Source of the DNA: Hydractinia symbiolongicarpus
Taxonomy: Eukaryota > Cnidaria > Hydrozoa > Anthoathecata > Hydractiniidae
Reading direction: 5' to 3'
Assembly (NCBI RefSeq): GCF_029227915.1
Contig: NC_079883.1
Location: forward strand, 14,570,001-14,634,000
Length of the DNA: 64,000 nucleotides
Position numbers and translations under genes: made by a program. The notes under the pieces are model-generated. The model made no database searches. It saw nothing but the letters and a program-made list of their open reading frames with translations, and was not told the origin of the DNA. Shown here piece after piece: positions 10,451 to 24,451 of this stretch (positions are counted from its first letter, which is position 1; each line of letters starts with the position of its first letter).

Positions 10451-13400
10451 CCTATCGTTGGCATTGTTCATCGCTTCCTTCAAAACGTTGTAGATTCTGC
10501 AAGAAATTAAAAACACACATCTTTAGCAACAACAACAAAAACATATTGTTAAAACCGCTTGTCATCAAATTTAGATATAAAATAAGGACCAGATTAGGAC
10601 TGATCTTGTCCTTCCTATGATGTTGACAAGCAAACTGACAAGAAAAGTTTTTCTTTTAAAAGATGTGTATATACTTACTCCGAATTTCTTTCAGCATAAC
10701 CGATTGCTCTGGTTTGGGCAAGGTCCAAATGCATCGGGTCAGCATAATGCTCAACCAAACATTTCACAGCATCCAACCTCTTCACTCTTGTCGCCAGTAT
10801 TAACGCAGTCCTGCACAGAAAAAATGAGCAAAACCGCAAGAAACCTCATGCCTGTGTCACGTGATAGGAAATGTGCGTGGAGTTGGGTAACTTATGAGAG
10901 GCTAACTTTATTTGAGCAAAATTCCTTTCCTCTATCAATTCTTTAAGCTAGTCAATATAGGTTATTTCAAACGTTTTAGGTTTTCTTTGGCCACTTGGTA
11001 TATTAAGGACTTGGATGGAGACGCCGAGATCTTACCGAAGCGAGTTATTAGGGACTCTGTATAAACGAAATCTCGAAGAGTGTTCTTAACAATTTCATTT
11101 AGTTTTCTTAGCTAAACCTCCTTCCCCACAGGTAACAAAATAAGGAACCCCAGCAGCGGAGAATAAATGATGCAGGATTTCTCACAGGCAGATTCTAACT
11201 AAAGGAGCAGTGTTGATTGTTCACTAACCTTCCGTTTCCTTCTGTAGCATTCACATTTTCTGTATTAAGAAGCTCCTTCATTGTTTTAGAAATAGGTACT
11301 CCCTTTTTCGCCAATGTCAACACGTGAATAAACGACATCTTTCCTTTCTCTTTTCTTTCTGCACGCATGCCGCCTTTGTCGTACAGATATTTGATCATGT
11401 CAACTTTGTTATCACCTAGTTCTTGAAGGGCGTATTCAAATGCATTTCTGCTATCCCGTGATGCAATGCTGGCGTTAGCACCTTCTTCTATTAATATTTC
11501 AACGGATTTTTTACTGCATATTTCCACAGCCTAAAATAAATTGCGCATACGTAACAGTGCTACAGTTTTTTCTTTACTCACAAAGCATCTATATTTAACA
11601 ATCTTGTCCCCAGTACCTGCTACTGCAACTGAGATTAAACTATTAAGAACAAGGTCTAATACCTTAAAAAGTGGAGTTTTTCCATCTTCATCTCGTAGGT
11701 TTAACTTCACTCCAGGAACTTTTAACAAAATGTTTAGCGTTTTGGAGCAACCCCATGACGCTGCGAAATGCAATGCAGTTCTAGAATATGAACAGTCACA
11801 GGGGTTATTTACATTGCGGCCATGTTTGCCTATTTAGGCAAAAGTGACCTTTTCCAAAGACACTTAATTGAGCATCATGCTTACTTGTAATTAATTTTAC
11901 AATGTAGAGAATAACTCACATGCATATTTATTAGAGTTTTTAAATTTGGTACAATCGATTTGAGAGATACCTACCCAACCTTGCCCCTGGGACATCGTGT
12001 ATTTTTTTTGTTATAAGGATGGTCGTATCGCCCTTCTGGTGTCAGAAAAGATACAAGATGTCCTGGGGACAAGGTTGATACTTACCGTCCCTTTTCATCG
12101 CAACGGTTGATTTTCCGATGCTTATCTTTGTCCGATAGATATTTTTCCAGCTTTTTAATCTTTCCTTTCCAAGCATATCTACAAAAAATAAAGAATAATT
12201 AAAACACGCTGTGTGTGAGTTTTAAAGTTTGTGCTGGACAACCGGCGCGTGTTGGGGTCGCATACATCCTCGTTCCCAGGGTTTGTTGCCTATACCAAAG
12301 ACGCTAGCGCTCGCGCTTACTTGACTGCTAAATAAAAGTAATTTCGCCGCCCGCTGTGATGTCAAAAAGGCAAAAAAAACCCTAGGGACGAGGTTGGGTC
12401 GCATACTGAGGCACTTAAAAAATATTTTATTTATACGTTTAGCCGATGATTTACAAAATTTGTGCGACAGGTGAGAAAATGTAGACGTTAAAAAAACACT
12501 TACCTTAATAATCGAGGCAAGTTTTTCTCATCCACTGATTCGTTTGGATAGCTACCAACAGATATTCGTCTTCGAATCTTGAACTTCATCATGGTGTTCT
12601 TTTTACCATCTTCACTCTCTTCATCGGAGTTTTTCATTTTCCCGGAGTAAACATTTTTTATGAAATGCTCGGCTGTTTCGCGTTCTTTTTTGGGAACATT
12701 ATCTGGATTCTGAGGAGGAAATTGTTCAGAAAATATTTTTGCCGCCTTTATTCTTTCCTTCTCAGCCGCTTCCATGCGATACTGTTCCAACAATTTCATT
12801 CGCTCTTTTCCTGTGGCCTTTACAGGAAGAAAACAATATCCGATATCAGGAAGATAATTTTCCTCAACCGGGCAGCCGGAAATACTGAATCCGTAAATTT
12901 TATTCTTGCAAACATTTGAATTAGGAGTATATTTAGAAAAATCAATATGAGAGGAAGTTTCACTAGAAGGCAATCCTGGTGTTATTGGCGGGGGTGGTGG
13001 AGGTGGCGTTCTTGGTGTTCTAGGTGGCGGTGGCGTTCTTTTCCTCTCAACATAAGGTGGAGGTGGTGCGGATTCTTCAACGGAAATTTCATTAATGGAG
13101 CTATCTTCTGTCAGTAAAGATTGTACAACGTTGATTGTTGGTGAATACTGAGGCAGCCTCCAACGTGGAATGGTGTAGATTCTTGTTAAATTGATTTCAT
13201 CTGAGAGATAATCTAACATATCTGGTGGTAGTGCTGTTAAATTGATAAGTGATCTTCTGGATCCAGGTGATGATGCTTCAACTTGATTTTTTCGACTCTT
13301 TGGTCTGCCATCGCTGTCATAGCTTTCAGTGTTCTCACTTTCATCCCCATTTTTCCTTCGTTTGTCTTGCTTTTTTTTACTCAGAGGTCTTTTTCTGTTC

Positions 13401-14779
13401 TCTTTTCGCTGATCTTCCTTTGTTCGTTGTCGATCACTAGCCACCACCGTTCGTTTACCGTGGTTAGTTGTCGCAGGTTTGGCACGCGTAATCTTTTCCT
13501 TTCGTGTGTGTTTTTCAACTTTATTCAGATTTTCACTTTTGTCAATTTGATTTTGCTGGCCACTGCTAGACGTATCGCTCTCGTTTTCCTTCTTACTGAT
13601 TCTACTTTGAGATCTTAAAGTTTGTTTGTTTTTTTCTTGTTCCTAAGAGAGAGAAAAAAAACAAAAGAATAAGAGACAAAAATTTATTGCGAAATACGGA
13701 TCTATTTAAAACCACCTTCTATGAAAATACAAACCTCCTTGGTAAGTGCAAAGCCCAAATATATTGTATATGAGGGTTTATATAGAAGGTAAATGCTTTG
13801 GAAAGGGATTGAACCTTAGGAGGGAGTGTCTAAAAAAGAAACACGTATATATCCACCTAACAGGATAAGCGTTGGATATAACTTGTTTACGTTCGCCTAC
13901 TTTTTTCTAACTTTACTTAGTCCTGAAATAAAATAATAATTGTTCTTCTTCTTTGTTAGTGACCAACAAGACAAACTGCTCAAAAAGGTGTTCAAAAACA
14001 TGCCTTAAGATTGAACAATATCACATTTATTAATAAAATTGCAAACGATAACAACTCACTTCCATTCTTCTTTTCTCCTTCAACCGCTCCTCAAGAGACT
14101 TCCGCTCTTTTCGTAACTCATTAAGTGCCTTTAATTCTTTCTCCAACTTTTCATTAAGCAATCTATTTCTCTCCATTTTTTTTTCTTCTTTGCGAGAAAT
14201 TAACTTCATTTTCATCTTAGATATCAGAGATCTTCTTTCATTAGTCTTGCTTTCATTTTGGTTACATCGATCGTTACTGCCATTGCCTTCATCATATTCA
14301 TCTTCATCTTCATTATCATCACCTTCGCTACTTTTGTATTCATTGTCCTTAAGCTGTGTAAGCGATGACAAGGTTCCCTGAGATGAATCAGTGGACAGTT
14401 CTTCTATGGATGTCGTCATATCAAAACCGTCATCTTCATCGTCGGAAAATTCTAACGGTTGTAAAGGTTCGTTAAAATCGATTTGTCGCCGAAGTCCATT
14501 TCTTGTGAAGAGTGGTGACGGTGTTCTTGTCTGCTTGTTGTTTTTCTCGGTATGCTGATTGGCTATTTCATTCTCTGTAAGATATTTACTACAGCAGGGT
14601 TCAGCGTCATCACAATCGAATGTTTGGATACTTTCAATAATAGTATCTCCACCGCCGCCAAGTTGGGAGCTACTATTATCGATCGATCTTTTAGAAGAAC
14701 TTCTTGAAGAGTTGTTGTTCTTTTTCTTGCGATTCTTCTTTTTTGAGAACAACGATGCTAGTTTTTTATCAAAACCCAT
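10451..14779 (-). CDS. Ankyrin-repeat protein with charged N-terminus, coiled coil and polyproline region
   Basis: I assembled seven minus-strand exons with matching phases: 14779-14060, 13642-12504, 12178-12086, 11780-11663, 11530-11229, 10810-10679 and 10496-10451. The ATG at 14779 opens MGFDKKLASLFSKKK. A lysine/serine-rich start is followed by an acidic stretch and a Lys/Glu coiled coil at the end of exon 1. Exon 2 is basic, then carries a polyproline segment with a PPPPY (PPxY, WW-ligand) motif and a second charged helix. Exons 3-7 encode ankyrin repeats, with repeat cores GRTALHFAASWG, DEDGKTPLF, SVEILIEEGANA and GRTALILATRV. The architecture suggests a scaffold protein, but I do not recognise a named family. 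Introns 2 and 3 contain foldback repeats. The C-terminus is uncertain (see the 10230-10304 entry). Confidence 0.85.
11976..12077. repeat. Foldback repeat of the 'CCTCGTCCCCAGG' family (intron 3 of the ankyrin gene)
   Basis: Arms caaccttgcccctgggacat (11976-11995) and the inverted gatgtcctggggacaaggtt pair with about two mismatches over ~20 bp around a ~60-bp loop. It is non-coding. Confidence 0.65.
12255..12406. repeat. Foldback repeat of the same family with an 11-bp target duplication (intron 2 of the ankyrin gene)
   Basis: Arms cctcgttcccagggttt (12268-12284) and aaaccctagggacgagg (12377-12393) form an inverted pair. The direct repeat gggtcgcatac flanks the unit at 12255-12265 and 12396-12406. 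The exact duplication indicates a relatively recent insertion of a ~130-bp element. Confidence 0.7.
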
Positions 14780-14905
14780 TGAATTATTTTCAGGTAAAAC
14801 CACGAAAAACAAACAAAGCTAAAGTGCACCCTCTTAAGATGGATTCACAGCCAGACAAAAACTTGTGACGTTTCATGCTGTTGTTTATATGACGTTTTAT
14901 TAAGA

Positions 14906-14913
14906 TGACGTCA
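14906..14913. promoter_or_regulatory. CRE/ATF-type palindrome upstream of the ankyrin gene
   Basis: A TGACGTCA palindrome lies about 130 bases upstream of the minus-strand ATG at 14779, with a second half-site-like ATGACGT nearby (~14889). The position fits a promoter element for a CREB/ATF-class bZIP factor. Function is inferred from motif and position only. Confidence 0.4.
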
Positions 14914-17900
14914 TTTTTTTGTATAATCAGCCTCGTTTTCGTGATGGCCTTAAGTTGTCAGCGCAACTTAACAATGGTTAAGCTTAACTAGCCTCGCTTT
15001 AATAATTTTTTTCATTTAAGGATTTTACAATGTTAACTTAAACTTTTCTATCTTTATTTGCCGTCACAGAATTACTCAAACGACCGGACGGACGGATGGA
15101 CCCCCGGGAAGAAAGACTGAAATTTATCTTATTCGGGATGATTTTTTACCGAAAGATGGTGTTGCTGTGATTGCAGCAGAACAAGCACGTTATCACTGTT
15201 CAAACATACGAAGATATAAAAAAAATTGCTAAAACATTTTTTTTGTAGTTTCCCTTCGCTTATGATTACTAGCAGCGGTTCTGTACTAGATTACAAGGCG
15301 TAGTTTATGGAAAATTAAGAAAACCGCGGAGTGCGTCTACAACCCCGAGATAGTTAAACATTTCATTCTTCTTTCTGTTTCATCGAACATTTAAGAATGT
15401 GGAAAACATCCACGAGTAATAACAACGCACAAAGCCTTTCTACAAGTTCTTACCACATGCATCCAAATTTTGAAAGATTATTGGAACTTTTTCTGCGATA
15501 ATTTCTAAAAATGTGTATATTACAAAGAGATCTTCCATTGGTTGTGAAACCTACGAAACAGAATCTAATGTTTTCAATAAGTGCAAAAAGTTTCGAACAA
15601 AAAATATTAACGTCTAAATTTCAAACGTTCGAAATAATCTTCTGAAAAATTCTTTAAACTTTTATTGTTAAATATTGTTACTATAATCAATGTTACTATT
15701 ATCGGTGTCATTATCGTCGAGATCGCCATATTCTCCTTTGTTGCCGGGTTCGTAATCTCCACCTATGGTATCGCTGAAAACGACCAGTTTTAGCAACTGT
15801 AACGCTTTTAAGGAAATTTTTTTCTTGTTCGAAGAATTTTATGACCTTGATAGAGACGTCTAAACACTTTAGCCAACACTCCCGAAATCCTCCTTAGAAC
15901 ATCACAGAACTCATAGAGGCCGATATTTCGACAAAGAGATCGATAGATGCTTTACGAACTCTAATGTGCATTTGATAAATAACTTTGCAGCAAGATCACC
16001 CTTTACATAAAGCAGTGACTAGTATCACATCTGACTGCATCGTACAACTTCCAAATCAAGTCCAAGTAATATCGGAACATTTATAAACGCCACGTATACC
16101 ACTATCATCGTGGCTTTCTGTATCTGACTTGATAATTTCAAATAGTTATATACCTTATGCGCAAAAAAATTTGAATCAATTGACAATACTCAAATGAATG
16201 GACAGAAGTCATGGAAATGCTAATGGAAAAGTTGTTTTGTTACTTAAAAGTACATCTGGAATTGACTTTTCTATATTGAAATAGAGCTGTCAAGTCAATC
16301 TGTGCAACCATGAAATAGTTGAATTACGTGTTGTAAAGATAATCATGTTCTATCTAATGAAGATGTCTATCTAGATATAACAGATATCACACGTAAAAGA
16401 TAATATATTGGTTGCTGAAAATAGCTCTTGCAAACTTTTTGGCCAAAGCTAGAATGATTTCATTGACAATTTAAAAGAAGCTCTAGTGAACCAACAAGAA
16501 AGTATTTAGTACTCTGTTTAATTCTATCGAATTATCTCCAGATACGCAGAGAAAAACGTTAACAATGTGTAAGAAGAATGGGCACGAGGCGGGAATTAAA
16601 TGAAATTGATTTCAAACGATTTTGGCGCCAAAAGAAAGTTAAACAAGAAGATAGCCATTCAAGTGAATATTCAACATTAAAAACAAATTGCTTTAAGAAC
16701 TCGTCAATGTTAACTAAAAGTAATTTGCTGTGGATCGGTGAAAAGTAGAATTCTAAATAACACCAGCAAAGTTCAGAAGTTTGGTGCGGAAACATGGATG
16801 ATCAGTTAAGACTTACTATTGGTTTTAAAAAATATAAAAAATAGGTGATTTAATCAAATTCATTGGTCGAAATCATGAAATTACGTCATTATACACTGCA
16901 GCGCTTACAGCGCTCTTGAAAAAGTCAAACTGATTTTGAATTTCAAAACGATCAGCGCGTGCAAAAGCGCTCCTAAATATTACGTAATATTGAGAACTTT
17001 AATGCGTGCGTCTTCAGCCTACGTGCTAAATGATTGGAGTGGACTTTCGGTTTTGGTCCTTATTGGTTCATTTTTGTGAATTTCGATCTTCAATTTTAAA
17101 CTGAGGTTTAAAAATGACAAACCTTCAGTAATAATATTTTAGCATATTCTGTTATTGGCTCACTTCAAGGCAGTCTTTAAACGGATCCGAAAATGAAAAT
17201 AAAAGCCGCACCGAGTCTTCTAAAATGAATATTTTTATTTATTGTGCAAACTAAAAATACGCAATATTTAATTTCCAGCAAAACTTGTTTGAAAAAATAT
17301 TTTTAGGCTGCATTTCAGTTATATGTAATTTTAGGAGTATTTGTAAAACTGTAGAAAAAAATTTCAGTTTGTAATCGCGTGTAGAAATTTCGATATTTTA
17401 CAAACTTCGTGTCGATTGTATGAAAGACCTACTGGAGTTTTTATTTTCGTAAAATAAAAAACCACGGAAGGTTGGCGCGAGTTTAAAATATTTTTTCTGG
17501 ATTTTCTTCTTTAAAGTAATGGTTCTTAAACTGTATTCTTTGGCTGGATAAATTTAGCGAATAATGAAATAAGTCTATTATTTGACTAGCTGCTAACACT
17601 TGGAAAAATCCACATGAATTTGCTATCACCACTACTAGCAGCTACCATTTTTAATCACATACAGACAAATAAAAGCACGGCAAGCATTATGATACAGATT
17701 TATTTTAGTAACTAAACCACTTAATTATTGGTTAGGCTGCTTACTATCCATTCTATGCACCACTTCTTTCACTTTATTTACAGCCAAACTCTCACAGTCT
17801 GATTCCAAAGGCCGCATTATTTTCACGTTGCGTCGCAGAAATTAACACTTCTTTCCATCGAAGTATTCATAGTTGCAGCTCCCAGCATTTAAACGCCGTT

Positions 17901-20900
17901 CCTGAAAATTCTCAATTTCTATTACATTACAGATTTCTTGATTTTAAGTAATAGTTATCATTTTTCAGCCTGAAAATGCTTGGAAGTTGACTCTTTTCAT
18001 CTCTCAAACCTTCCACAATATATTCTATTCATATGCACAGATAATGCACGCTTAGAATTGCAGTCAAGAACGTGTTAACGAAAAATCGCCCTCAAAAAGT
18101 TTAAAATGCTTAATAAACAATTATATCACAAACTGGCCCAATTTGTAAAAAACTATTTTTATGAAATCGTTCACATCAGTTAACAAACATAACGTGCGTG
18201 TGCTAATAAGGTATTGGCTTCTATCACCATCACAACAAGGGTAAAACTTTAATGTTAAAAACGTAAATTCGCCAGTGATAATGTGTGTAGCAATGCCCTT
18301 AAAAATAACAGTGCTTTCTTCAACACTCATGTGAAGACTGTTGTTAAGCACGAAGCTCATTTGTAAAGTTAAACATGATATCCTTACTGAAAGTGGATTG
18401 CATTGAGATAAACTTTGGTTGTTTATGCGGGAAAAAGTAGACCATGATTTCAATTTTTTAAATAAATAATAGATACATCGTCTAAACATATTGGAATATT
18501 TAATGTGACGCAGCTTTCAATGAAAAGCCGACCTAAGAACTCTCCGCCCAAATTGTATCAGATAAGATAAAATATAAATTTTTATTAAATTTAAATGAAT
18601 CTGCTGATATTTATCTTTCCGTGTTTAAACTTACTATTTAACCTTTGTAAGCTTCTTCGCTGTCACTAGTGAAAGACAGAAGGACATGAACGTCAACAAT
18701 GACAGAAATGGCAGCAATGATATCACCAGCCGTCGTCATATATAAGTCACGCAATATTCAAACTGACTATCCAATAAGATATATTCACGCGTGCTGCTGC
18801 AAAAACAAATTTCACATTCTTTATTTAAATAAAATATGAGTTCTTTAAAATATTTATTCAAGGATTGGTTTGCAAGGATTACATCCGGACCTCACAGTGA
18901 CTTTTAAGTAGTGACTATTCTTTGTTCTACGATGAGGCACGAACGTTGGAAATTATCATCAGTAATATTTTTGAAGTCATTTAGGAAATTAGCAGGAAAT
19001 TTACAAACCAACAATTGGGAAAGGAGAGAAAAAATTCGATGAATGCACGGCAATAAAATTCATGTTTAGCTTTTTAACCTTTTAGGCTTGGTTTCCAATA
19101 AACTCTATTACCATGTGCAACATACATCTCCTACGTTGCTTTGTTGTACAACGTGTTTTTAATAAAGTTGAAACAGTTTCAGTGAAAACCGACTTCTACA
19201 CTGAGCAATAACTTTCTTTAGTAAAAAACCCTGAAGTAAATGTCACGCTCAGTAAGTAAATGTCAAATCTCAATCACGACGTTTGGACAGTATATTTATA
19301 ACCGTAGTTAAAATACCAGAAGAATGTCCATTGGTCAATACCCCGTACCTGATGGGTAGCCAAGTCATGACTTTTGCAGATGCGTAGGACAGATAGGCAA
19401 CGTGTAAAACCAACTACTCGCACTGTACAACAAGTTTGCATTACGAAATACTGATGCTGTCATCAGCAAATGAAACTAAATATCCAAGATTAAATCTCCT
19501 GTGATTGGCATTCCAATTTCCTGGTCACATATTAGAAATTTATATTAAAAAGTATTAGTTGTCAATTTTTAAGTGTCACGCTATCTAAGGTCCATTGATA
19601 GGCTGCCTCTGAAAAGTGTGAAAACACACGTTGTTAAAGAATCCAAACCTGATCAAATTAACGAAATAATTCTTTTTACCTGAGCACTGTTTAAGTGGGC
19701 AATCTAGGGGCATTTATCTAAGGGGCGTCTGCTTAAGGGGCGTTGATTCTATAAGCGTTTGTTTATAGGACATTTATAAAGGCTTCTGCTTGGATAATTA
19801 TTTGAATATTTCAGCATGAGGATTAATTCGGCTTCTCCGTTTTCGTGCTTTGCCTTGGATGTCGTTCACGACGTTGATGTAGTGTCGGAGTTTAAAAGGG
19901 GCGTTAAATAACAGGGGCGTTAAATAGAAGGGGCGTCTATTCACAGCATAACGGTACGTAGAAATAAAAGTTTTTGATATTATTATCAGACCGTTTCTTG
20001 TTTTGAATTTTGGACAAGCTTAATTCCATCTGTCAACCGAACAACATTTGCGTATTATTGCAAGAGGATTTTCTCTCCTTTTTTTATTATTTCAAATGCT
20101 TAAAAGCTATTGTTCGAAAACCGTGAAGTGCTTTATGTTGCATCTGTTGAATTGTTTATTTATTTGCGCATTTATTTATTTGTTTGCCGACTTTAATAGT
20201 TTTCTTTATTTCGATTAGCTTTCTTTGCGATCACATTGCGATAACAACTCGCCTTGTGCATATTGAGAGATTTATTAACGTGCATGTTAGTTTTTTTCCT
20301 CTTTAAGCAGCCATGAAGTCTATGCTTTTTCTCCCGCTAAAAAGACTTAGAGAACAGCACTGTAAGTTCTTGATTTATTTATTTGCTTAGTCTTTCAACA
20401 TTTTATTTATTTATATACCGGTGAAGAAGTTCAAAGTTTTATTCGACCTAGCGGACGGTTTTGTTATAGCTACCACTACTAAACTGATTTCAATTTATCA
20501 GCAAAAAAATGGATCTAATAGGACGAAAAATTAAAAGAAAAATCTGCTGTGTTTTTTTACTTATATAAAGAATAAAACAAAATATAATATTAATAAATAA
20601 AAAAGAAAATTACTGAGCTCGGAAAATCGCTTCTTCTTGAAGTCTCGAAAGTGAATCATTTCAGTAAACAAGACAGATACGGATTTTGTTCATTTGGGTG
20701 CACTTCAAATAGAAATTGGATCCATATTTGTTTCACCTGTCTTTTTCGGCGCCATAAACTTTGGACTACGCGCTTAGCGAAAAGCGTGAAAAAGGAATTG
20801 ACGATTATTTTGCTATCAAATGCTTTGAAGCGGAAAAAATATTTGTAAAGTCAGCAGTATTTTATATCTAGCTTGTGATTTTTAAACAATTTCAGTAAAA

Positions 20901-22018
20901 TAAAGATATCCATTAAACAGAAGATACATAGAAAGAAATTCTTTTGTACAACTTATTGTCTCGCGACAAACCACAGAATTGACGTTTTAAAAAGACCTTT
21001 TTATCTGTCATTCGTTGTGTTTATGACACCCGCGCATGCGCAAAGAGTAAAAATAATTCCACCACTATCGTGTGCGAACTATTGGCACGTAACTTGAGAT
21101 TTCAATCAATCAATTAAATAATCACATGAAAGTACAGCTCAGTTATATTTACCTCAATTTCTATTATTCATTTTTCCATCCACACCTTGAAGTTTGTTTA
21201 TCAAAAGAATAACGAAAAAAAGAAACCTGGGTTTAGAAACTAAAATAAAACAAAACGGGCATTAAACAATTGTTTTTCTTGTTTTTAAAAACATGACTAA
21301 TTTTCATGGAGGAATAGTTAGAAAAGAAAACTTTTTCGAAAAAATTTTGACTTCATTTTAAAACTTCATTTTCATATATTGAACACAGTTGAAAAGAGAA
21401 CCGTAGTAATCATTTATGCGTAGTTATTCCCTGCTGAAGATCTATTTAAAATTCAATATTTTTTCTTTTCAATTTTAGTCCATTTATATTCACAACAAAA
21501 GGATCTTTTAGATTTACAATGAAACGCTAAAGCAATTTTTATATTCGACCTTTTTCTTCTTGAATAATAATTTTCATTAACGTTGTTTTTTTTTTATCAA
21601 AGTTTATTCAAGGCAAATTTATAATATTGAAAAGTATTGCACGTTTCCAAAAATGAAGATAAAACTTTAAAAATCTTTTTTTTCTTTTGTTGTTTTTATA
21701 AAAGAATCTGAACTACAGAAGAGAGAAAAGACAAAACACAAAAAAATTCCTACTATCAGTCAAAACACATGTAAGATATATATAAATGGCTTCACATTGG
21801 AAATACTACATTTTAAAAAATAACTAATTTACCTGGTGTATTTATATGTAACTTTGTTGCTTTGTTTTCTTACTCTGGGATAGTGAATATGAATAAGATG
21901 AACCATTATGAACAGGGAAATTTTAAAAAGAAAAAGAGAACAAATTCTGAAGGAATTAGGAAACACAAACAGCATTGAGTTATCACGGTAAGGACAGTGT
22001 TATGATATAGAGTTTATT
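14914..22018. other. Gene desert, part 1
   Basis: No coding region with family resemblance or exon-like splice pattern is seen. A minus-strand open frame at 18121-18489 (122 codons) is unrecognised. Near 19700-19940 the phrase 'AGGGGCGT(T/C)' recurs several times in a degenerate repeat. Confidence 0.45.
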
Positions 22019-22306
22019 TTTCTTCTTCTTCTTCTTCTTCTTCTTCTTCTTCTTCTTCTTCTTCTTCTTCTTCTTCTTCTTCTTCTTCTTCTTCTTCTTC
22101 TTCTTCTTCTTCTTCTTCTTCTTCTTCTTCTTCTTCTTCTTCTTCTTCTTCTTCTTCTTCTTCTTCTTCTTCTTCTTCTTCTTCTTCTTCTTCTTCTTCT
22201 TCTTCTTCTTCTTCTTCTTCTTCTTCTTCTTCTTCTTCTTCTTCTTCTTCTTCTTCTTCTTCTTCTTCTTCTTCTTCTTCTTCTTCTTCTTCTTCTTCTT
22301 CTTCTT
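22019..22306. repeat. Uninterrupted TTC/GAA trinucleotide repeat, about 96 units
   Basis: The tract reads TTC without visible interruption for about 288 bases on the plus strand (GAA on the minus strand). It is flanked by ordinary AT-rich DNA and lies in no recognised gene. Long pure GAA/TTC tracts are known to form triplex (H-DNA) structures and to be length-unstable. Confidence 0.97.
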
Positions 22307-24373
22307 GTTTACTTAATCACAAGATAAAAAAAACGTTAATTTAGACAGAAGAAGCTTAGAAACAAAAAGAAGGGAAAGTTTAGATTTCAGTTAGCATGTT
22401 TAGAACTTGAGTGAAATTCAAACACATGTGGCACAAATGTAGATCATGTCAACAAACAATTTGTTAAACAAATGAACTATAAACATTATCAGACCTTACT
22501 TAAATATTGATTAAAAATTACTAAATGTAAGCACACATGTTTTTATATAATATTTTTAATGCTCGTTCTGGTTTAAAAGCCTTTAAGGGTATATACATAA
22601 CACTGGAGTCAAGATCTAAAAAATGTCCTTATTTAGGGAACATTTAGACTGCCCAAAAAAGCGCATGTGTTTATGTAAGTCTCTTGTTACACCTTAGGAA
22701 TACTTTTTTAAGTTTTCCTGCATTCCGTGAAAATAAAAAATCGGGAGACCTTGTACTTACCATAATATTGCGTTCATTTAAAAGGTAAAAAGGCCTTAAG
22801 GCCAAGGGTCCTTCAAATTTTTAGGTAAAAAGAACAAAAGGTAATATTTTAGCTTCACACTCACGAATATACCGGATTAAATTATTTATATCAGCGAGGG
22901 TGAAGCCATACAATTCTGTATTGGCATGTATTACTCTGTTTACTTTAAACTTTAGGATGAAATTGTAAATCCTGTGACTTTTTAAGAGCGTACGATGACA
23001 TGACATTGACATGATGTCAATACGATGTGTACAAACCAAGTTGTTTGTGAAGCTTTAAAAGCGTCTCAAAACAAATCTGTCTTGCCATATATTATAATAT
23101 TGCCATTTCTCTTATCTAGTATAAGAATATATCCGTCGTTCAAAAATATACTGGGAACATGAGTTGTACACTTATTTGGACCGAAATCTTTATTGATATA
23201 ATGTCACGTCAGTTTTTATCTAAGACAAGTTCTTATGGGTTGAATGTTTGTAATAATAAACGCTGATAAAGAAATATATTTGAATAAAAAAACAATATAA
23301 TAATTAGTTATATATCAGTGGTATATCAGTTTTAAATTTAGTATTAAATTCTCCTCTTAACAAGTTTTTTTTCTTCAAAATGAATTTAATTGTGTAGCTA
23401 ATGTTTTTAAATAATAAATCCCTGACTAATATTATGGATATTAAATCTGCTTACGGCATAATTGAGAAACAAATATGCCTTAATATGAAAATAGACAATT
23501 CAAAGCAATTTAACCATTTTTGATTTAAAAGTATTATTCAGAGCAACCTCTAGACCACAACCGCAGGGCGTTATAATATTTACTATAACTCGATGGCGCT
23601 TACTGATGTGAATTATTAGATAATGGCGTACTGCACCAGTACTGAGGTCTTTGTACAAAAACTTTTTAGACGTTCATAAATTTTAGACTCAATAAAATAT
23701 GTTTCGTGTAGCATATCTATCAATTGTTTTCTGGCTTAATTTTGCGGGTAGCAAAAACCATACATATATTTTGCAAAAAATATCAAGTATTTTTAAAAGG
23801 AAAGATTTTAATGATGTCAGTTCATCTTAAGATAAGCATTTAGCAAAGTATTGACATTTCTAACGAGTATCAATTTCCCATAAATAGTATCTTTTAAAAC
23901 CATAAATTATATTGGCACAAGGCGGTCATTTCGAAGAAATTATGGAGGCCATCTTTATACTAGGTTCACGCAATTTGAGCTTACCAAAAATGTTTACAAA
24001 AATTATTTATCATTTACACTTTCAAAAAAAACAGATCGAACAACCATACTGTTTTTTTTAAGCATACTATATTCATTATTTCCTAGAAGTTCTGGTTTTG
24101 TATACAAAATGATTTATTGCATGTAAAAGCAAATAAATGATTTTAGGAAATAATCAGAACTTTTAGGAAATAATAAATAATACTGTCAATCATTACAGAA
24201 TCCTGCAGCAAATAAAAAAACTGTGACAAAATTTTTGTCTACTGTCTTTAAAATCACATTTATCTAAAAATAGTTTAGATTTCAAAAATTTAACAGTTAG
24301 AAAAAAGTTTTTTGCTGAATTTTTTTACAAATTTATGCAAAAAATTCTCAGCAGACCAGTTGACACCACTTAA

Positions 24374-24451
24374 CCTCGTCCCCAGGACTTTTTGCTTCTT
24401 AACGGCACTGCGCGAAGAGAAACAACAGGTCCTGATATCGAGGGTGGACAC
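24374..24451. repeat. Degenerate 'CCTCGTCCCCAGG' foldback copy
   Basis: The left arm cctcgtccccaggac is followed about 60 bases later by an eroded inverted partner, gtcctgatatcgagg. It looks like an older copy of the family in the ankyrin gene introns. Confidence 0.45.

Noticed and set aside
12665-13618. Plus-strand open frames over 12.6-13.6 kb
   Set aside because: They are antisense shadows of ankyrin-gene exon 2. The minus strand gives clean splice phases and recognisable domain composition.
18121-18489. 122-codon minus-strand open frame
   Set aside because: The composition is Ile/Phe/Leu/Ser-rich, as expected by chance in AT-rich sequence, and no motif is seen.
22019-22306. CRISPR array or coding poly-amino-acid tract
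   Set aside because: It is a simple trinucleotide microsatellite with no spacers and no surrounding reading frame.
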